This document shows positions 48,591 to 58,900 of a stretch of 64,000 bases of DNA, piece by piece. This DNA comes from Gaiellasilicea sp963763755. Its GTDB lineage: Bacteria; Actinomycetota; Thermoleophilia; Gaiellales; Gaiellaceae. Below the pieces are notes generated by a model. It did no database searches. It had not been told where the DNA came from and worked only from the letters and a program-made list of their open reading frames with translations. Numbering within the stretch: the stretch's first letter is position 1; each line of letters begins with the position of its first letter. The stretch spans positions 1 through 64,000 of the forward strand of contig CAVXQE010000008.1 in the NCBI GenBank assembly GCA_963763755.1. Reading direction: 5' to 3'. Position numbers and translations under genes: made by a program.

Positions 48591-49501
48591 AACTCGACCT
48601 CCGTCCCCGCTCCCTCCTCGCGGGCCTTCCGCACCACGAGCTCCGCGGCGGCGAGATCCTCGACGGCGAGGCCGAGAGACTTGAAGACCGTCAGCTCCTC
48701 CGTGTCGGTCCGGCCCGGATGCGAGCCGATCAGCACCTCGCCGACCTCGGCGCGGATGTGATCCTCGCCCAGCCCGGCGAGCAGCAGATCGCCCGACTCG
48801 TTCAGCGTCGACTCACGCCGGTCGACGAAAAGGCTGCACGCGGCCATCGTCTCGGTGTCCAGCTCACGGATGCTCGGGAGGCTCGAGCCCACGGCGTTGA
48901 CGTGAGTCCCCGGTGCGAGCCACTCGCGCCGGAGGATCGGCTCGCGCGCGCTGGTGCACGTGCACACGATGTCTGCGCCCTCGAGCACAGCCTCGGAGGT
49001 CCCGCCGTCCCGGCGGCTCCACGACCGGATCTCGACGTCACCGAGCACCGAGCGCATCGCGTCCGCGTGCGAGCGCGCCTGCACACCGGCGCCGAGGATC
49101 GCGACCGTGCGCGCTCCGGGTCGGGCGAGTGCCCGCGTGGCGACGGCGGACACGGCGGCCGTCCGGATCTCGGTGATCGGCGACGCGTTCAGGATCGCCC
49201 GCAGCTCGCCGGTCTCGCCGTCGTGGAGGAGAACGGCGCCCTGGTGGGCATCGAGCCCACGGGCCGGGTTGCCGGGTGCGATCACGATCTCCTTCAGCGA
49301 CCACGTCGAGCCGTCCCCGCTCCTGTGCGCAGGCATGAAGCCCATCAGACTCTCCGCACCGGGCGGACGCGTGACGAATCGCAGTGGCTGGTGCAGTTCG
49401 CCCCGCGCAAGCGACTGGAGGACGCTTTCCATCGCTTCGATGCACTCGTCCATCGGCAGCAGCCGGCGGACATCGTGCTCCGGGATGACGAGCACGCTCA
49501 T
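48587..49501 (-). CDS. Ornithine cyclodeaminase/mu-crystallin family protein
   Basis: 304 residues, intact. VLVIPEHDVRRLLPMDECIE, ESLMGFMPAHRSGDGSTWSL (Lys/Arg substrate site with KEIV following), GAVLLHDGETGELRAILNAS, ITEIRTAAVSAVATRALARP, the NAD loop TVAILGAGVQARSHADAM and DIVCTCTSAREPILRREWL, and GTHVNAVGSSLPSIRELDTE. Family members act as ornithine cyclodeaminase, alanine dehydrogenase, ketimine reductase or amino-acid N-dehydrogenase. Coupled to both neighbours by 4-base overlaps (ATGA upstream, CTGA downstream). Confidence 0.93.
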   Translation of the reverse strand: MSVLVIPEHDVRRLLPMDECIEAMESVLQSLARGELHQPLRFVTRPPGAESLMGFMPAHRSGDGSTWSLKEIVIAPGNPARGLDAHQGAVLLHDGETGELRAILNASPITEIRTAAVSAVATRALARPGARTVAILGAGVQARSHADAMRSVLGDVEIRSWSRRDGGTSEAVLEGADIVCTCTSAREPILRREWLAPGTHVNAVGSSLPSIRELDTETMAACSLFVDRRESTLNESGDLLLAGLGEDHIRAEVGEVLIGSHPGRTDTEELTVFKSLGLAVEDLAAAELVVRKAREEGAGTEVEF

Positions 49502-50449
49502 GCGAAGATCGTGGCCAGCTGATCCCGCTCGGAGGGCGAGAGCTGGAGGTCGAGCGCTTCGAGCGCCGGGCGGAGCTGATCCGGCCGCCGCGGCCCGACG
49601 ACCACAGCCGTCACGTTCGGATCGCCGAGCAGCCAGGCGATCGCGAGGGCCGCGGGGGACGTCCCGCGCTCACGCGCCTGCGCCTCGAACGCCTCGAGCG
49701 CGTCGAAGACCCGATCGTCCTGGAAGTGGAGGTAGGGGTCGGGGCGCAGCGTCATCCGCGAGCCGGGCGGCGGCTCCTCGCCGCGGCGGTACTTCCCTGT
49801 CAGCCAGCCGCCTGCCAGCGGGCTGTACGGCGTGTAGCCGAGACCTTCGCGGAGGCAGATCCCAATCGTCCTCGTCCTCGCGCTCCAGCAGGGAGTACGA
49901 GTTCTGGGCCCACGCCGGCCGGCCGTGCCGGAGTGCCTCTTCGAGCCAGGCGGCGTCGACGTTGCTGCCGCCGTACGACCGGATCCTGCCCTCTTCGACC
50001 AGCTCTTCGAAGGCGCCGATCGTCTCGGCGATGGCGACACTCGGATCCATCGCATGCGAAAGATAAAGCGGTACGGCTTCGACGCCGAGTCGCGTCAGGC
50101 TCGCGTCGATCTGACGCCGGATCCGTTCAGCGGAGAGACCGCTGTCCTCGCCCTCGCCCATCGGGTTGAACGTCTTCGTCGCCAGGACGATCCGCTCGCG
50201 CACCTCAGGGCCCTTCGCTCGAAGCCAGCTGCCGATGAACGACTCGCTGCGGCCGCCGCCGTACGCGTCAGCGGTGTCGAAGGTCGTGATCCCCGCTTCC
50301 CAAGCCGCATCCATGAGGGCATGCGCCTCCGCTTCGGTCTCACCCGCGCCGAAGAATGCGGGCGACGAACCGATGCCGCCGAAGTTGCCGCAGCCGAGAA
50401 TGACGCGCGACACGCCGACGCCGCTCTGCCCAAGCGCACGATGCTCCAT
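49498..50449 (-). CDS. Aldo/keto reductase (frameshifted)
   Basis: About 316 residues, frameshift near 49865. MEHRALGQSGVGVSRVILGC, ITTFDTADAYGGGRSESFIG (catalytic Asp and Tyr), IVLATKTFNPMG (Lys), VPLYLSHAMDPSVAIAETIG (His), IRSYGGSNVDAAWLEEAL, then LGYTPYSPLAGGWLTGKYRR and SPAALAIAWLLGDPNVTAVV. NADPH-dependent carbonyl reduction is expected; the substrate is unknown. It starts an operon with the OCD-like and PLP-lyase genes, which together could interconvert an amino acid and its keto or imino form. Confidence 0.92.
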
Positions 50450-50455
50450 GCCTCG

Positions 50456-50461
50456 ATGCTA
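50456..50461 (-). promoter_or_regulatory. Leaderless-type -10 (TAGCAT) for the aldo/keto reductase gene
   Basis: TAGCAT is 6 nt before ATG 50449. Its TAG is also the stop of the upstream XRE regulator gene. Confidence 0.5.
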
Positions 50462-50944
50462 CGCGTCGCGGCGGCGGCGGTCGTCCGCGTAGTCGAGCAG
50501 CGCGAGGGCGTCGCGGGCGTAACGTGCAGCGCTCGAGCGTTCGCCGGCCAGGGCGAGCGAGCGGGAGTGCTCCCAGAGGACGCGTGCCCGCTCCGCCGGG
50601 TCGTGGAGGCTCCCGGAGGGCCGGTTCGGCTCGGGTTGCCGGTTCCAGTCACCGTTGAGACGGCTTTCCACCTCGGCCTCGACCACCTCGGGAGGCATCT
50701 GCTGGATCCGCTCCTCGCCTGTCGCCAGGTACTGCTCGTCTGCGTTCAGCTTCTGAGCGAGCTTGCGCAGAAGCTGCAACGACGGGACACGATCCCCCGC
50801 TTCGAGCCGCGAGATATACGCAGCTGAACAGCCTGGGAAGGAGAGTTGGCGCTGGGAGAGTCCCGCCTCGATGCGAGCATCCCTGAGTCGTCGCCCGACG
50901 GCCGCAGGGTCGTCGACGTGCGAATGGTAGTGCGGTGCAGTCAT
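50459..50944 (-). CDS. XRE-family DNA-binding protein
   Basis: 161 residues. VGRRLRDARIEAGLSQRQLS, FPGCSAAYISRLEAGDRVPS and LQLLRKLAQKLNADEQYLAT form a Cro/C1-type HTH near residues 15-75. The C-terminal part, with AERARVLWEHSRSLALAGER and SSAARYARDALALLDYADDR, is a pair of helices like the start of a TPR repeat, so this may be a truncated form of the larger XRE-TPR regulators. It lies directly upstream of the aldo/keto reductase operon on the same strand and may control it. Confidence 0.9.
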   Translation of the reverse strand: MTAPHYHSHVDDPAAVGRRLRDARIEAGLSQRQLSFPGCSAAYISRLEAGDRVPSLQLLRKLAQKLNADEQYLATGEERIQQMPPEVVEAEVESRLNGDWNRQPEPNRPSGSLHDPAERARVLWEHSRSLALAGERSSAARYARDALALLDYADDRRRRDA

Positions 50945-51163
50945 CGCGAGCCGCAGTCGCGAGTCAAGACAGCCGCCTCGAGCCTCACCGCAGGCGTGCG
51001 GGCAGGCCTCGATCGTTTGTCATGTCTCTACGTACTGAGTGGCGCTTCACCTCCTCGGAGACGCAGTGACATGGCACTGCGCTGACCGAGCATATCCCTG
51101 CTTTCCGAAACCACCAAGCCCGATGTCAACACTCGCCCGCATGCGGGTGACACACTCTCGTTC

Positions 51164-52483
51164 ATGAGCTTGGGCAAGGGAGTGGCGCTCGTGCTGAGCG
51201 CGTTCGCCGTGATCTTCGTTCTCGCGTACCGGCGGGTGCTCGGAGTCACGCAGCGGCCGGGCTGGCCGCCACCCGTCGACGCCGTCACACCGGCGGGCGC
51301 TCAGGCGGCGACCGAGGCATTCGTGGCCCGAGGCGCGACACGCCCGCACGACGCGGCGCTTCCGTTTGCGTGGTCGACAGCAGCCACGATCGAGCCGTGG
51401 GCGGAGGGCGTGAACTTCTTCCCGAGGATCTTCGCCGACGTCGAGGCCGCGCAGTCGACGGTGCACATCCTGATGTTCGGCTGGCGCGAGGGCGAGATCG
51501 GGATGAGGATGGCCGCACTGCTGGAACGAAAGCTGGCGGAAGGCGTCGAGGTCCGGGTGATCGTTGACGGATTTGGCTCGAGGCCGTACGTGCAGGCGCG
51601 GGAGATGTTCACGAGCCTCGCTGCCGCCGGCGGCCGGATCGTCGTCAACGACGTGTTTCCGTTGGACCGGGATGGCCTCTTCCCCGACGGCCAGCGGGTC
51701 GACTGGCGGCAGGACGAGGTCGGCCGGGCCGATCACCGCAAGCTCTACGTGATCGACGGCACGGTCGCGTGGACGGGTGGCGCGGGGATCGAGGACCATT
51801 TCGAGAACGGCGGCTTCCATGACGTGATGGTGCGAGTCACCGGCGATGTCGTCCGGCAGGCGCAGGCGGCGTTCCTGACGAGCTTCCACGGGCACGGCGC
51901 GCCGCTTCCGTCCGAGTTGTCGGCCTACTTCCCGGAGCCGGCCGACCCGGGCTCGACGCCGATCGCGCTCGCACAGGTGATCCCCGGTGGGCACGTTGCC
52001 GCCTCACAGGCAATTCGCGAGCAGATCGACGGTGCTCGCGAACGCCTCGACGTGATGAATCCCTATCTCACCGACCGGGGCATGATCGACCGGATCGTCG
52101 CGGCTGCTCGGCGCGGCGTGCAGGTCAGGGTCGTCGTCTCGAAGGCCTCCAACAACGCCCAGGCGACGGCGGCGCTGAAACATCGGTACCCGGACCTGCT
52201 CGAGGCGGGCGTCGCGCTCTGGGAGCTCCCCGACACGGTCGTCCACGCGAAGGTCGTCGTCGCCGACGACGTCGTCAGCTTCGGCACGGTGAACCTCGAC
52301 GCCTGGGCGCTCTACCGCAACTCGGAGATCATGATGATCACGCGTAGCGCAGATGTCGCCGCGCTGATCGAGGAGAGGCTGTTCGAGCCGGACATCGCCC
52401 GCTCGTCTCCCGGCGAGCCGCTCTCGGGCACGCACGAGAGCTTCGAGGGCTGGTTCTGGAACAAGCTCTCACACCTTCTCTGA
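51164..52483 (+). CDS. Phospholipase D-like / cardiolipin synthase-family protein
   Basis: 439 residues, intact. One N-terminal TM anchor (LGKGVALVLSAFAVIFVLAY). Two HKD-type motifs: DHRKLYVIDGTVAWTGG near residues 190-207 and VHAKVVVADDVVSFGTVNLD near 360-380, each with the catalytic His and Lys. IFADVEAAQSTVHILMFGW is the usual N-terminal strand. Cardiolipin synthesis or phospholipid turnover at the membrane is likely. Confidence 0.92.
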   Translation: MSLGKGVALVLSAFAVIFVLAYRRVLGVTQRPGWPPPVDAVTPAGAQAATEAFVARGATRPHDAALPFAWSTAATIEPWAEGVNFFPRIFADVEAAQSTVHILMFGWREGEIGMRMAALLERKLAEGVEVRVIVDGFGSRPYVQAREMFTSLAAAGGRIVVNDVFPLDRDGLFPDGQRVDWRQDEVGRADHRKLYVIDGTVAWTGGAGIEDHFENGGFHDVMVRVTGDVVRQAQAAFLTSFHGHGAPLPSELSAYFPEPADPGSTPIALAQVIPGGHVAASQAIREQIDGARERLDVMNPYLTDRGMIDRIVAAARRGVQVRVVVSKASNNAQATAALKHRYPDLLEAGVALWELPDTVVHAKVVVADDVVSFGTVNLDAWALYRNSEIMMITRSADVAALIEERLFEPDIARSSPGEPLSGTHESFEGWFWNKLSHLL

Positions 52484-52554
52484 GCCTGAAGACAATCCGG
52501 CCGTCGCGTGCTTGCGTTGCGTTGGCGCCGTGAAGGGTTAAGGTCGAGCAGCCG

Positions 52555-53847
52555 ATGAGGACGACTACCGGCCGGATGACGCTGTTCGGGCTGCTCCTCG
52601 TGCTTGCGGCCTGCGTCGCCGCGAGCTCCGGTCAGGCTTCGACGGGCGTCCGCTACGGAATTCAGGACGACGCGTGGCTCGAGTTCGGCCCGGGGACCCT
52701 GAACCAGCGGCTGGCCACCTTCAAGCGACTCGGTGTGCCGCTCGTCCGTTTCAACCTGCGCTGGAACGCAATCGCCCGGAGCCGGCCGACGCATCCGACG
52801 TCGCCGCGCGATCCCGCGTATGACTGGCGCAGGGCGGACAGGGTTCTGCGCGGTCTGCGCCGCTACGGCCTGACCCCGGTGCTCACGCTGGTTGGAACGC
52901 CCGCGTGGGCGAACGGGGGACGCGCGCCGAACTTCGCACCGCCGCGCCCTCGAGACTTCCGCCGCTTCGCGACCGCCGCCGCCAGGCGCTACCCCTGGGT
53001 TCGCTACTGGCTGATCTGGAACGAGCCGAACAAGCGCCTCTGGCTCAGGCCGACGAGGTCGGCGATCTACGTCCAGCATCTGCTCAACCCTGCGTACGAG
53101 GCGATCCATGCCGTGCTGCCACACGCCCGCGTCGGCGGAGGGGCGACGGGGCCAAAAGGCGCGGCGGGGGGCGTCGCACCCGTCACCTGGGTCCGCGGCA
53201 TGGCCGCCGCCCACGCGAAGTTCGACGCCTACGCCCACCACCCATACCCCTCGACGCCGTCCGAGACGCCGTCCAGCGGCGGCTGCCGGAACTGCCCTTG
53301 GATCACGATGGCGACGATCAGGAAGCTCCTCATCCTCGTCAAGCGCTCCTTCGGGTCGAAGCCGATCTGGCTGACGGAGTACGGCTACCAGACGAACCCG
53401 CCCGACACGTTCCTAGGCGTGCCTCTGAAGCGGCAGGCGACGAATCTCAGCCTCGCCGCGATGAGGGCGTGGAGGCTGCCACGGGTCACGATGCTGATCC
53501 AGTACCTCTACCGCGACGAGCCCTCGCTCAGCCGCTTCCAGACCGGCCTCGTGTTCGTGGACGATCGTTGGAAGCCCTCGCTGCAGGGATTCAAGCTGCC
53601 CTTTGCGCAGATGGGGCGGCGCGGGCTGCAGGTCATCGTCTGGGGCCAGGTTCGCGACGGGCGGCCCGGGCGGAAGTCGTATCGGCTCGAGGTGCTCCGC
53701 CGGAACGTGTGGAAGCCCGTCGGGCGCGTCCGGCTGACGAACGACGACGGCGTCTTCATGCGGACGGTTCGGATCAAGCCCGGCGCGCTCTTCCGGATCT
53801 GGTCGCCGCGCCAGCGACGCTTCAGTCTGCAGCTGCGGATCAGGTGA
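52555..53847 (+). CDS. Secreted glycoside hydrolase-like TIM-barrel protein (clan A)
   Basis: 430 residues, intact. A signal peptide (MTLFGLLLVLAACVAASSGQ) is followed by GVPLVRFNLRWNAIARSRPT, LTPVLTLVGTPAWANGGRAP, the acid/base Glu in YWLIWNEPNKRLW (E157), YAHHPYPSTPSETP, and the nucleophile Glu in PIWLTEYGYQTNPPDTF (E275). The two Glu residues and spacing fit GH39/GH5-like retaining enzymes. The last 80 residues (VIVWGQVRDGRPGRKSYRLE) look like a beta-sandwich accessory domain. A possible promoter is TTGCGT-N16-TAAGGT ending 10 nt before ATG. Confidence 0.88.
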   Translation: MRTTTGRMTLFGLLLVLAACVAASSGQASTGVRYGIQDDAWLEFGPGTLNQRLATFKRLGVPLVRFNLRWNAIARSRPTHPTSPRDPAYDWRRADRVLRGLRRYGLTPVLTLVGTPAWANGGRAPNFAPPRPRDFRRFATAAARRYPWVRYWLIWNEPNKRLWLRPTRSAIYVQHLLNPAYEAIHAVLPHARVGGGATGPKGAAGGVAPVTWVRGMAAAHAKFDAYAHHPYPSTPSETPSSGGCRNCPWITMATIRKLLILVKRSFGSKPIWLTEYGYQTNPPDTFLGVPLKRQATNLSLAAMRAWRLPRVTMLIQYLYRDEPSLSRFQTGLVFVDDRWKPSLQGFKLPFAQMGRRGLQVIVWGQVRDGRPGRKSYRLEVLRRNVWKPVGRVRLTNDDGVFMRTVRIKPGALFRIWSPRQRRFSLQLRIR

Positions 53848-54298
53848 GTCGCGTCGTGTCGTCTGCGTGCGGCATCGGTGCCAGGTCGACCTGAGCAACC
53901 ACTCGCCGGACCCGGACACGGATCAGAGCGTGTCCTTCGCCTGCGTTCATGATCCCGATCTCTTCGGCTCGCTCAGGCCCCATGTAGCGGCCGGCGATCC
54001 TGGTCGTCCAGGCGAGCACCTCGGGCCCCTCGGAGATCTCTGCGACACCGTCAAGGCGAACGAAGCCGAACGGAGGGCGGTCGTCCTCGACGCAGAGCGA
54101 GACACGCGGGTCGCGGGCGAGCGCGTGACCTTTCAGTGACCTGCGTTCCGTCTCGAAGACGACCGACCCGTCGTCGTCGAGCAGGAACCAGACCGGCGTT
54201 ACGAACGGGGATCCGTCTTTTCGGACGACCGCCAGCTTCGCCGTCCGCGTCCCCTCGAGCAGAAAAGCCTTCACCTCGCTGTCGCTCAGCGAGCGCAT
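53840..54298 (-). CDS. PPOX-class F420-dependent oxidoreductase-like protein
   Basis: 152 residues, intact. FLLEGTRTAKLAVVRKDGSP, FVTPVWFLLDDDGSVVFETE, SLKGHALARDPRVSLCVEDD, FGFVRLDGVAEISEGPEVLA and RYMGPERAEEIGIMNAGEGH are typical of the actinobacterial TIGR03618-like PPOX group that uses F420. It is a second, distant copy relative to 41020-41412. The 3' end overlaps the convergent glycoside hydrolase gene by 8 bases. Confidence 0.9.
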   Translation of the reverse strand: MRSLSDSEVKAFLLEGTRTAKLAVVRKDGSPFVTPVWFLLDDDGSVVFETERRSLKGHALARDPRVSLCVEDDRPPFGFVRLDGVAEISEGPEVLAWTTRIAGRYMGPERAEEIGIMNAGEGHALIRVRVRRVVAQVDLAPMPHADDTTRLT

Positions 54299-54304
54299 GC
54301 CAGG

Positions 54305-54310
54305 ACGATA
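54305..54310 (-). promoter_or_regulatory. Leaderless-type promoter (TTGCCG-N16-TATCGT) for the PPOX gene
   Basis: TATCGT is exactly 6 nt before ATG 54298, and TTGCCG (54327-54332) lies 16 nt upstream as a -35. Confidence 0.6.
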
Positions 54311-54469
54311 TCTCGGCGGCGACCTTCGGCAAATGCAGGGCCGGCCGGCGGGCGTTGAGGGGTACTCGCAGTACCTGGATCAACAGGGTCGGTCGCCGCT
54401 CGGATACTCGTGTCAAAGTGGAGAGCAGGCTAGCTGCCTGTTTCCCAAGCCGATCGGAGGCGTCTGCGT

Positions 54470-55499
54470 ATGCGCGCAACGGTGATGTACGGAGCGGGCG
54501 ATGTCCGTGTCGAGGATGTTCCCGATGCACGGCTGATCGATTCGACGGACGCGCTCGTGCGGGTCACGCGCGCCGGGATCTGCGGCAGCGATCTGTGGCC
54601 GTACAAGTCGATGCCGCACGACGATGCCGGCCGGCGGATGGGGCACGAGTTCATCGGCGTCGTCGAAGCGGTCGGCTCCGACGTCGCGAGCGTCAAGAGC
54701 GGCGATCTTGTTGTCTCGCCGTTTCTCTGGTCAGACGGGAGTTGCGTCTTCTGCCGGGAGGGGCTGCATGCGAGTTGTTTGCACGGCGGCAGGTACGGCT
54801 GGGGCGATGTCGACGGCGGCCAGGGCGAAGCGGTGCGTGTCCCGCAGGCGGACGGCACGTTGGTGGTGCTGCCGGTCGGCGCTGACCACGAGCTGATGTC
54901 GTCGCTGCTCACGCTCACGGACGTGATGGGGACAGGCCACCATGCCGCAATCGCGGCGAGAGTCGGCCCCGGTAAGACGGTCGCCGTCGTCGGCGACGGT
55001 GCGGTCGGGCTGTGCGGGGTGATCGCCTCCAAGCGCCTCGGCGCCGACCGGATCATCCTGCTCGGCAGCAACCCGGAGCGGCTCGCGCTCGGGCAGGAGT
55101 TCGGCGCCACCGACGTCGTGCAGCGAGCGCGGCGAGGAAGCAGTCGAGCGCGTCCGTGAGCTGACCGAACACGGCGCGCACTCGGTACTCGAGTGCGTCG
55201 GTCTTGAACAGGCCGTCGAGACTGCACTCGCGATCGCCCGTCCGGGCGGGGCGATCGGTCGCGTCGGCGTGCCGGAGCACGACACGACGCCGACCGGCCT
55301 CGCGTTCTGGAAGAACGCTTCGATGGCCGGCGGCCCGGCACCCGTGCGCGCGTACATCGAGGAACTGCTCCCGGACGTCCTCGAAGGACGGATCGAGCCC
55401 GGCCGTGTCTTCGACCGCACCGGCTCGATCGAGGACGTGCCGGACGGGTACCGCGCCATGAACGACCGCGAAGTCCTGAAGTTCCAGATCACACCGTAG
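54470..55499 (+). CDS. Zinc-dependent alcohol dehydrogenase family protein (frameshifted)
   Basis: About 342 residues, frameshift near 55130. ATG 54470 has SD GGAGG. Catalytic zinc site RAGICGSDLWPYKS and MGHEFIGVVEAVGSDV, structural zinc Cys cluster in CVFCREGLHASC, NAD(P) loop KTVAVVGDGAVGLCGVIASK, then after the break AHSVLECVGLEQAVETALAI. This matches Tdh/ADH-type medium-chain dehydrogenases. The palindrome CAGGC-N5-GCCTG (54426-54440) upstream is a candidate control site. A CMD-family gene follows on the same strand. Confidence 0.92.
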
Positions 55500-55580
55500 A
55501 AGGAAGCCGATGACCGCAACCCGTACCGACTGACAGCGACGCAAACGATGAGCATTCCCGAGACAAACTAGGAGGACAAG

Positions 55581-55904
55581 ATGGCCGAAGCTGAAGCCCA
55601 GACACGAGCCCAGCAGTTGATCGGCGACTTCGCGCCCAAGCTCGTGTCTCTGACCGACGACGTGTTGTTCGGCGACATCTGGGCGCGCACAGAACTGTCA
55701 CCACGAGACCGGAGCCTGATCACGGTCGCCGCGCTCATCACCGGCGGCAACACCGAGCAGCTCCCCGGCCATCTCGAGAGAGCGAGACAGAACGGGCTGA
55801 CCGAGGCCGAGCTGAAAGAAGTCATCATCCACCTCGCCTTCTACGCCGGCTGGCCCAAGGCGATGTCAGCCATCCAGGTCGCAAAGCTCGCGTTCGAGAG
55901 CTAA
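55581..55904 (+). CDS. Carboxymuconolactone decarboxylase-family protein
   Basis: 107 residues, intact, with a near-perfect SD (AGGAGGACAAG before ATG). FAPKLVSLTDDVLFGDIWAR, LSPRDRSLITVAALITGGNT, EQLPGHLERARQNGLTEAEL and KEVIIHLAFYAGWPKAMSAI are the standard CMD fold. The CxxC pair of AhpD-type enzymes is absent, so it is the decarboxylase-like rather than the antioxidant branch. It lies 81 bases after the zinc dehydrogenase gene and may be co-transcribed with it. Confidence 0.93.
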   Translation: MAEAEAQTRAQQLIGDFAPKLVSLTDDVLFGDIWARTELSPRDRSLITVAALITGGNTEQLPGHLERARQNGLTEAELKEVIIHLAFYAGWPKAMSAIQVAKLAFES

Positions 55905-55954
55905 GAACGGTGCGCAGTCAGGAGCGCGTGCCTGCGATGAAACCGCTGACACGC

Positions 55955-58900
55955 TCACGGCACGAAATTGACCTCGATGTTCGACCGTGCGCTTTCGATG
56001 AGCTCGAGCCACCGAGTCCCGCCCATGTGCTCCCACAGGGCACGTGCCTCGTCGAGGAGCGGCTCGGCCTCGGATGCCCGGCCGCACTCGACGAGCCACG
56101 TGCCGTAGTCCGCGAGCACGGCCGCGATCGTGTGGACGCGTCCGTAGCTCCGCGCGGCCGCTAGAGCTCTGGCGTATGCGTCCGCCGCAGCACCCTCATC
56201 CCCGTCAGCGATCGCCTTGAACGCCACGATGCGCTCGCCGTGCGCCTGGATGATTCGCGTGGTGATCGCCTCCGGTAGTCCCTCGTAGACGGCCGCCAGA
56301 TGGGCTGCGGCGGACCGATCGCCGAGGAGAAAAGCCCCGTCGGCGGCAAAGTTGAGCATGGGCTCGACCGCCGCGGTGCCGTCCGCCAGGTCCCTGTAAG
56401 CGCGCTGGGCGTAGTTGACGACCTCCCCGAGCCGGTGCGCGAGCAGCGCATCCAGGGCCTGTGCGAATCGCCCCTGTGCCATCCGTATCTGATCCGTCGA
56501 CTCGCCGAGCTCCTGAGGGATGCGTTCGAGCCAGGCCCGCGACCGCGCTTCGTCGCCGCGTTCGAAGCTCGACTTGGCTAGCCAGAGCGCAGCGGCGATG
56601 CCGTTCGGTGTGGTAAGGACGTCCTCCCCGAGGGCTTCCTCGCCCACGACGAACGCGTCGTCCCACTCGCCGAGCTCGAGCTGATGCATGACGAGCCCTG
56701 CGCCGAACCACGTGGCGAAGTAGCGATGGCCGCGAGCACGCGCGAGCTCGAGTCCTCGCTCCATGAGAGTCCAGCTCTCGTCCGGCCGATCCCACTCTCC
56801 CATCAGGACGATCAGGTTGTTCATCGCCCTGAGCGTCGCCTCGAGGCTGTCATTCTCCTCCGCAACCCGAAGCGCCTCCCGGAGGAGGGCGTGGCGCTCG
56901 TGTGGATGCGTGGATGGGATGAGCAGGCTCTTCGTGTTCAGCGAGTGCGAAAGGAGCGACGCGTCCGCGTGGCGCTCGGCCACGTCCAGGGCGATCTCGA
57001 TGTATCCGCGCGCAGCGTCCGGGTTTCCGGCGAAGTACTCGATCCTCGCGATCTCGGCAGCGAGCTTCCCGACGTCGAGATCGCGCTCGTCCGCGGAGAG
57101 CGCCTCGAATGCCGGGGTCAGCGTGGCGAGTGCATCGTCGAGCTGATTGAGCTGCCAAAGCGTGAGCCCGAGTGCGGCGGCTGCACGTGCCGCGCTATGC
57201 GTATCTCCGGCTTCCCTGAAAATGGCCACCGCCTCGCCAAGACGGTCCTGCGATTCGGTCATCCGGTCCGCGAGGAACGCAAGCTCACCGGCGCGCTCGA
57301 GGAGAGCCGCCCGTTCGAGAGGCTCGTCGGTCAGAGTCGCAGCGTCGTCGAAAGCGCGCTGCGCGTCTTCGGGAGCGCCCAGTGCGGCGGCGCGTTCTCC
57401 CGCCCGCGCGAGCCACCCGCGTGCCGACGCACGGTCTCCGGCTGCGCTCTCGCCGGTCGGGTCGAACTGCGCTGCATCCCGAAAGTGCGCCGCAATGACC
57501 TCGGAGATCTCGTCAGGGTCGACGCCGACGTCGTTCTCGAGGTGCACGGCCGCGAGACGATGAAGCCGCCCGCGCTCCTTCTTCGACTGCGTCTCGTAAG
57601 CCACTCGCTGGACGAGCGCCTGGAGGAAGCCGTACTGCCCGCGCTCGGGAGAGCGTGGGTTCGCATCGAGAACGAGGAGCTCCTTGCGAACCAGCCGCCC
57701 CAGCACGGGCTCGACCGCATCGGGCTCGACACCGCCGAGTGCGGCCACACCGCGCGCCGGGAATGTCTTTCCGAGTACTGCCGCGTGCTCGATCACGCGT
57801 CGCTCGTCTGAGGGAAGACCATCGAGGCGAGCCGCGATGAGGGCGTGCAGCGTCTCCGGTACGTCGAGGTTGTCGAGGCGCCCCACCAGGCGAAGGATCT
57901 CCCCGTCGCGCTCGAGCGCTCCGCGGTCGAGGAGCATGCGCACCGTTTCGACCGCATAGAGCGGAATGCCGTCGGCGCGATCGCGAATCTCGGAGCGAAC
58001 GTCATCGGGAAGGCCGGGGACGAGGCCGTCCAGTAATTGGTTCATCGCGTCGTCGGACAACGGCTCGAGCGCTAGGCGCGTGGAGCTCCGGCCACTCGCA
58101 CCGAAGTCGCTGCGTCGCTCGAGGAGGTCAGGTCGAGACAGCGCGAGCACGAAGATCGGCCGCGCCCGTGACCACTCGACGAGGTGCTCGATGAAATCGA
58201 GCAGTGCCGTGTCGCCCCAGTGAAGGTCCTCGAAGACGAGCGCGACTGGCGACGTCTCGCTCATCCGCTCGATGAACAGGCGCCAGGCTGCGAACAGATC
58301 TGTCCGCTCCACCTGCAGCCGTTCGCCGAGGCCGAGCAGGTGGCGGAGCATCGGCTCCACCCACTCGCGCTCGCCGTGATCGGCGACGTGTTGCCGCACC
58401 ATCTCGCCGAGCTTCGCCGTCGCGCTCTCCTCAGGCTCGTGCTCCGTGATTCCGGCTCGCATGCGCACCATCTCGGCGAGCGCCCAGAATGCGACGCCTT
58501 CGCCGTACGCGAGACAGCGACCGCGGTGCCACCAGATGTTCCCGACGAGACCGTCGAGATGCTTCTCGAGCTCCCAGGCCAGGCGCGACTTGCCGATCCC
58601 GCCGATCCCGAGAACGGTGACGAGAGTTGCCCGGCCGTCGTGTGCCGTCCCCTGATAGGCGTCCTTCACAACGCGGAGCTCGTAGTCACGTCCGACGAAC
58701 GGCGCCTCGAGCGTGCTCGCTCGTCGTTCGCCGCCCCTGTGCGCCACGATGCGTTGCGCCTGCCAGAGGGAAACCAGCTCCTCCTTGCCCTTGAGCTCGT
58801 GCGTTCCCGCCGACGAGTACGAGATGGACGCCTCCGACGCACGCTTCGTCGATTCTCCGACGAGCACGGTCCCTGGCTCTGCTGCCGACTGGACGCGGGC

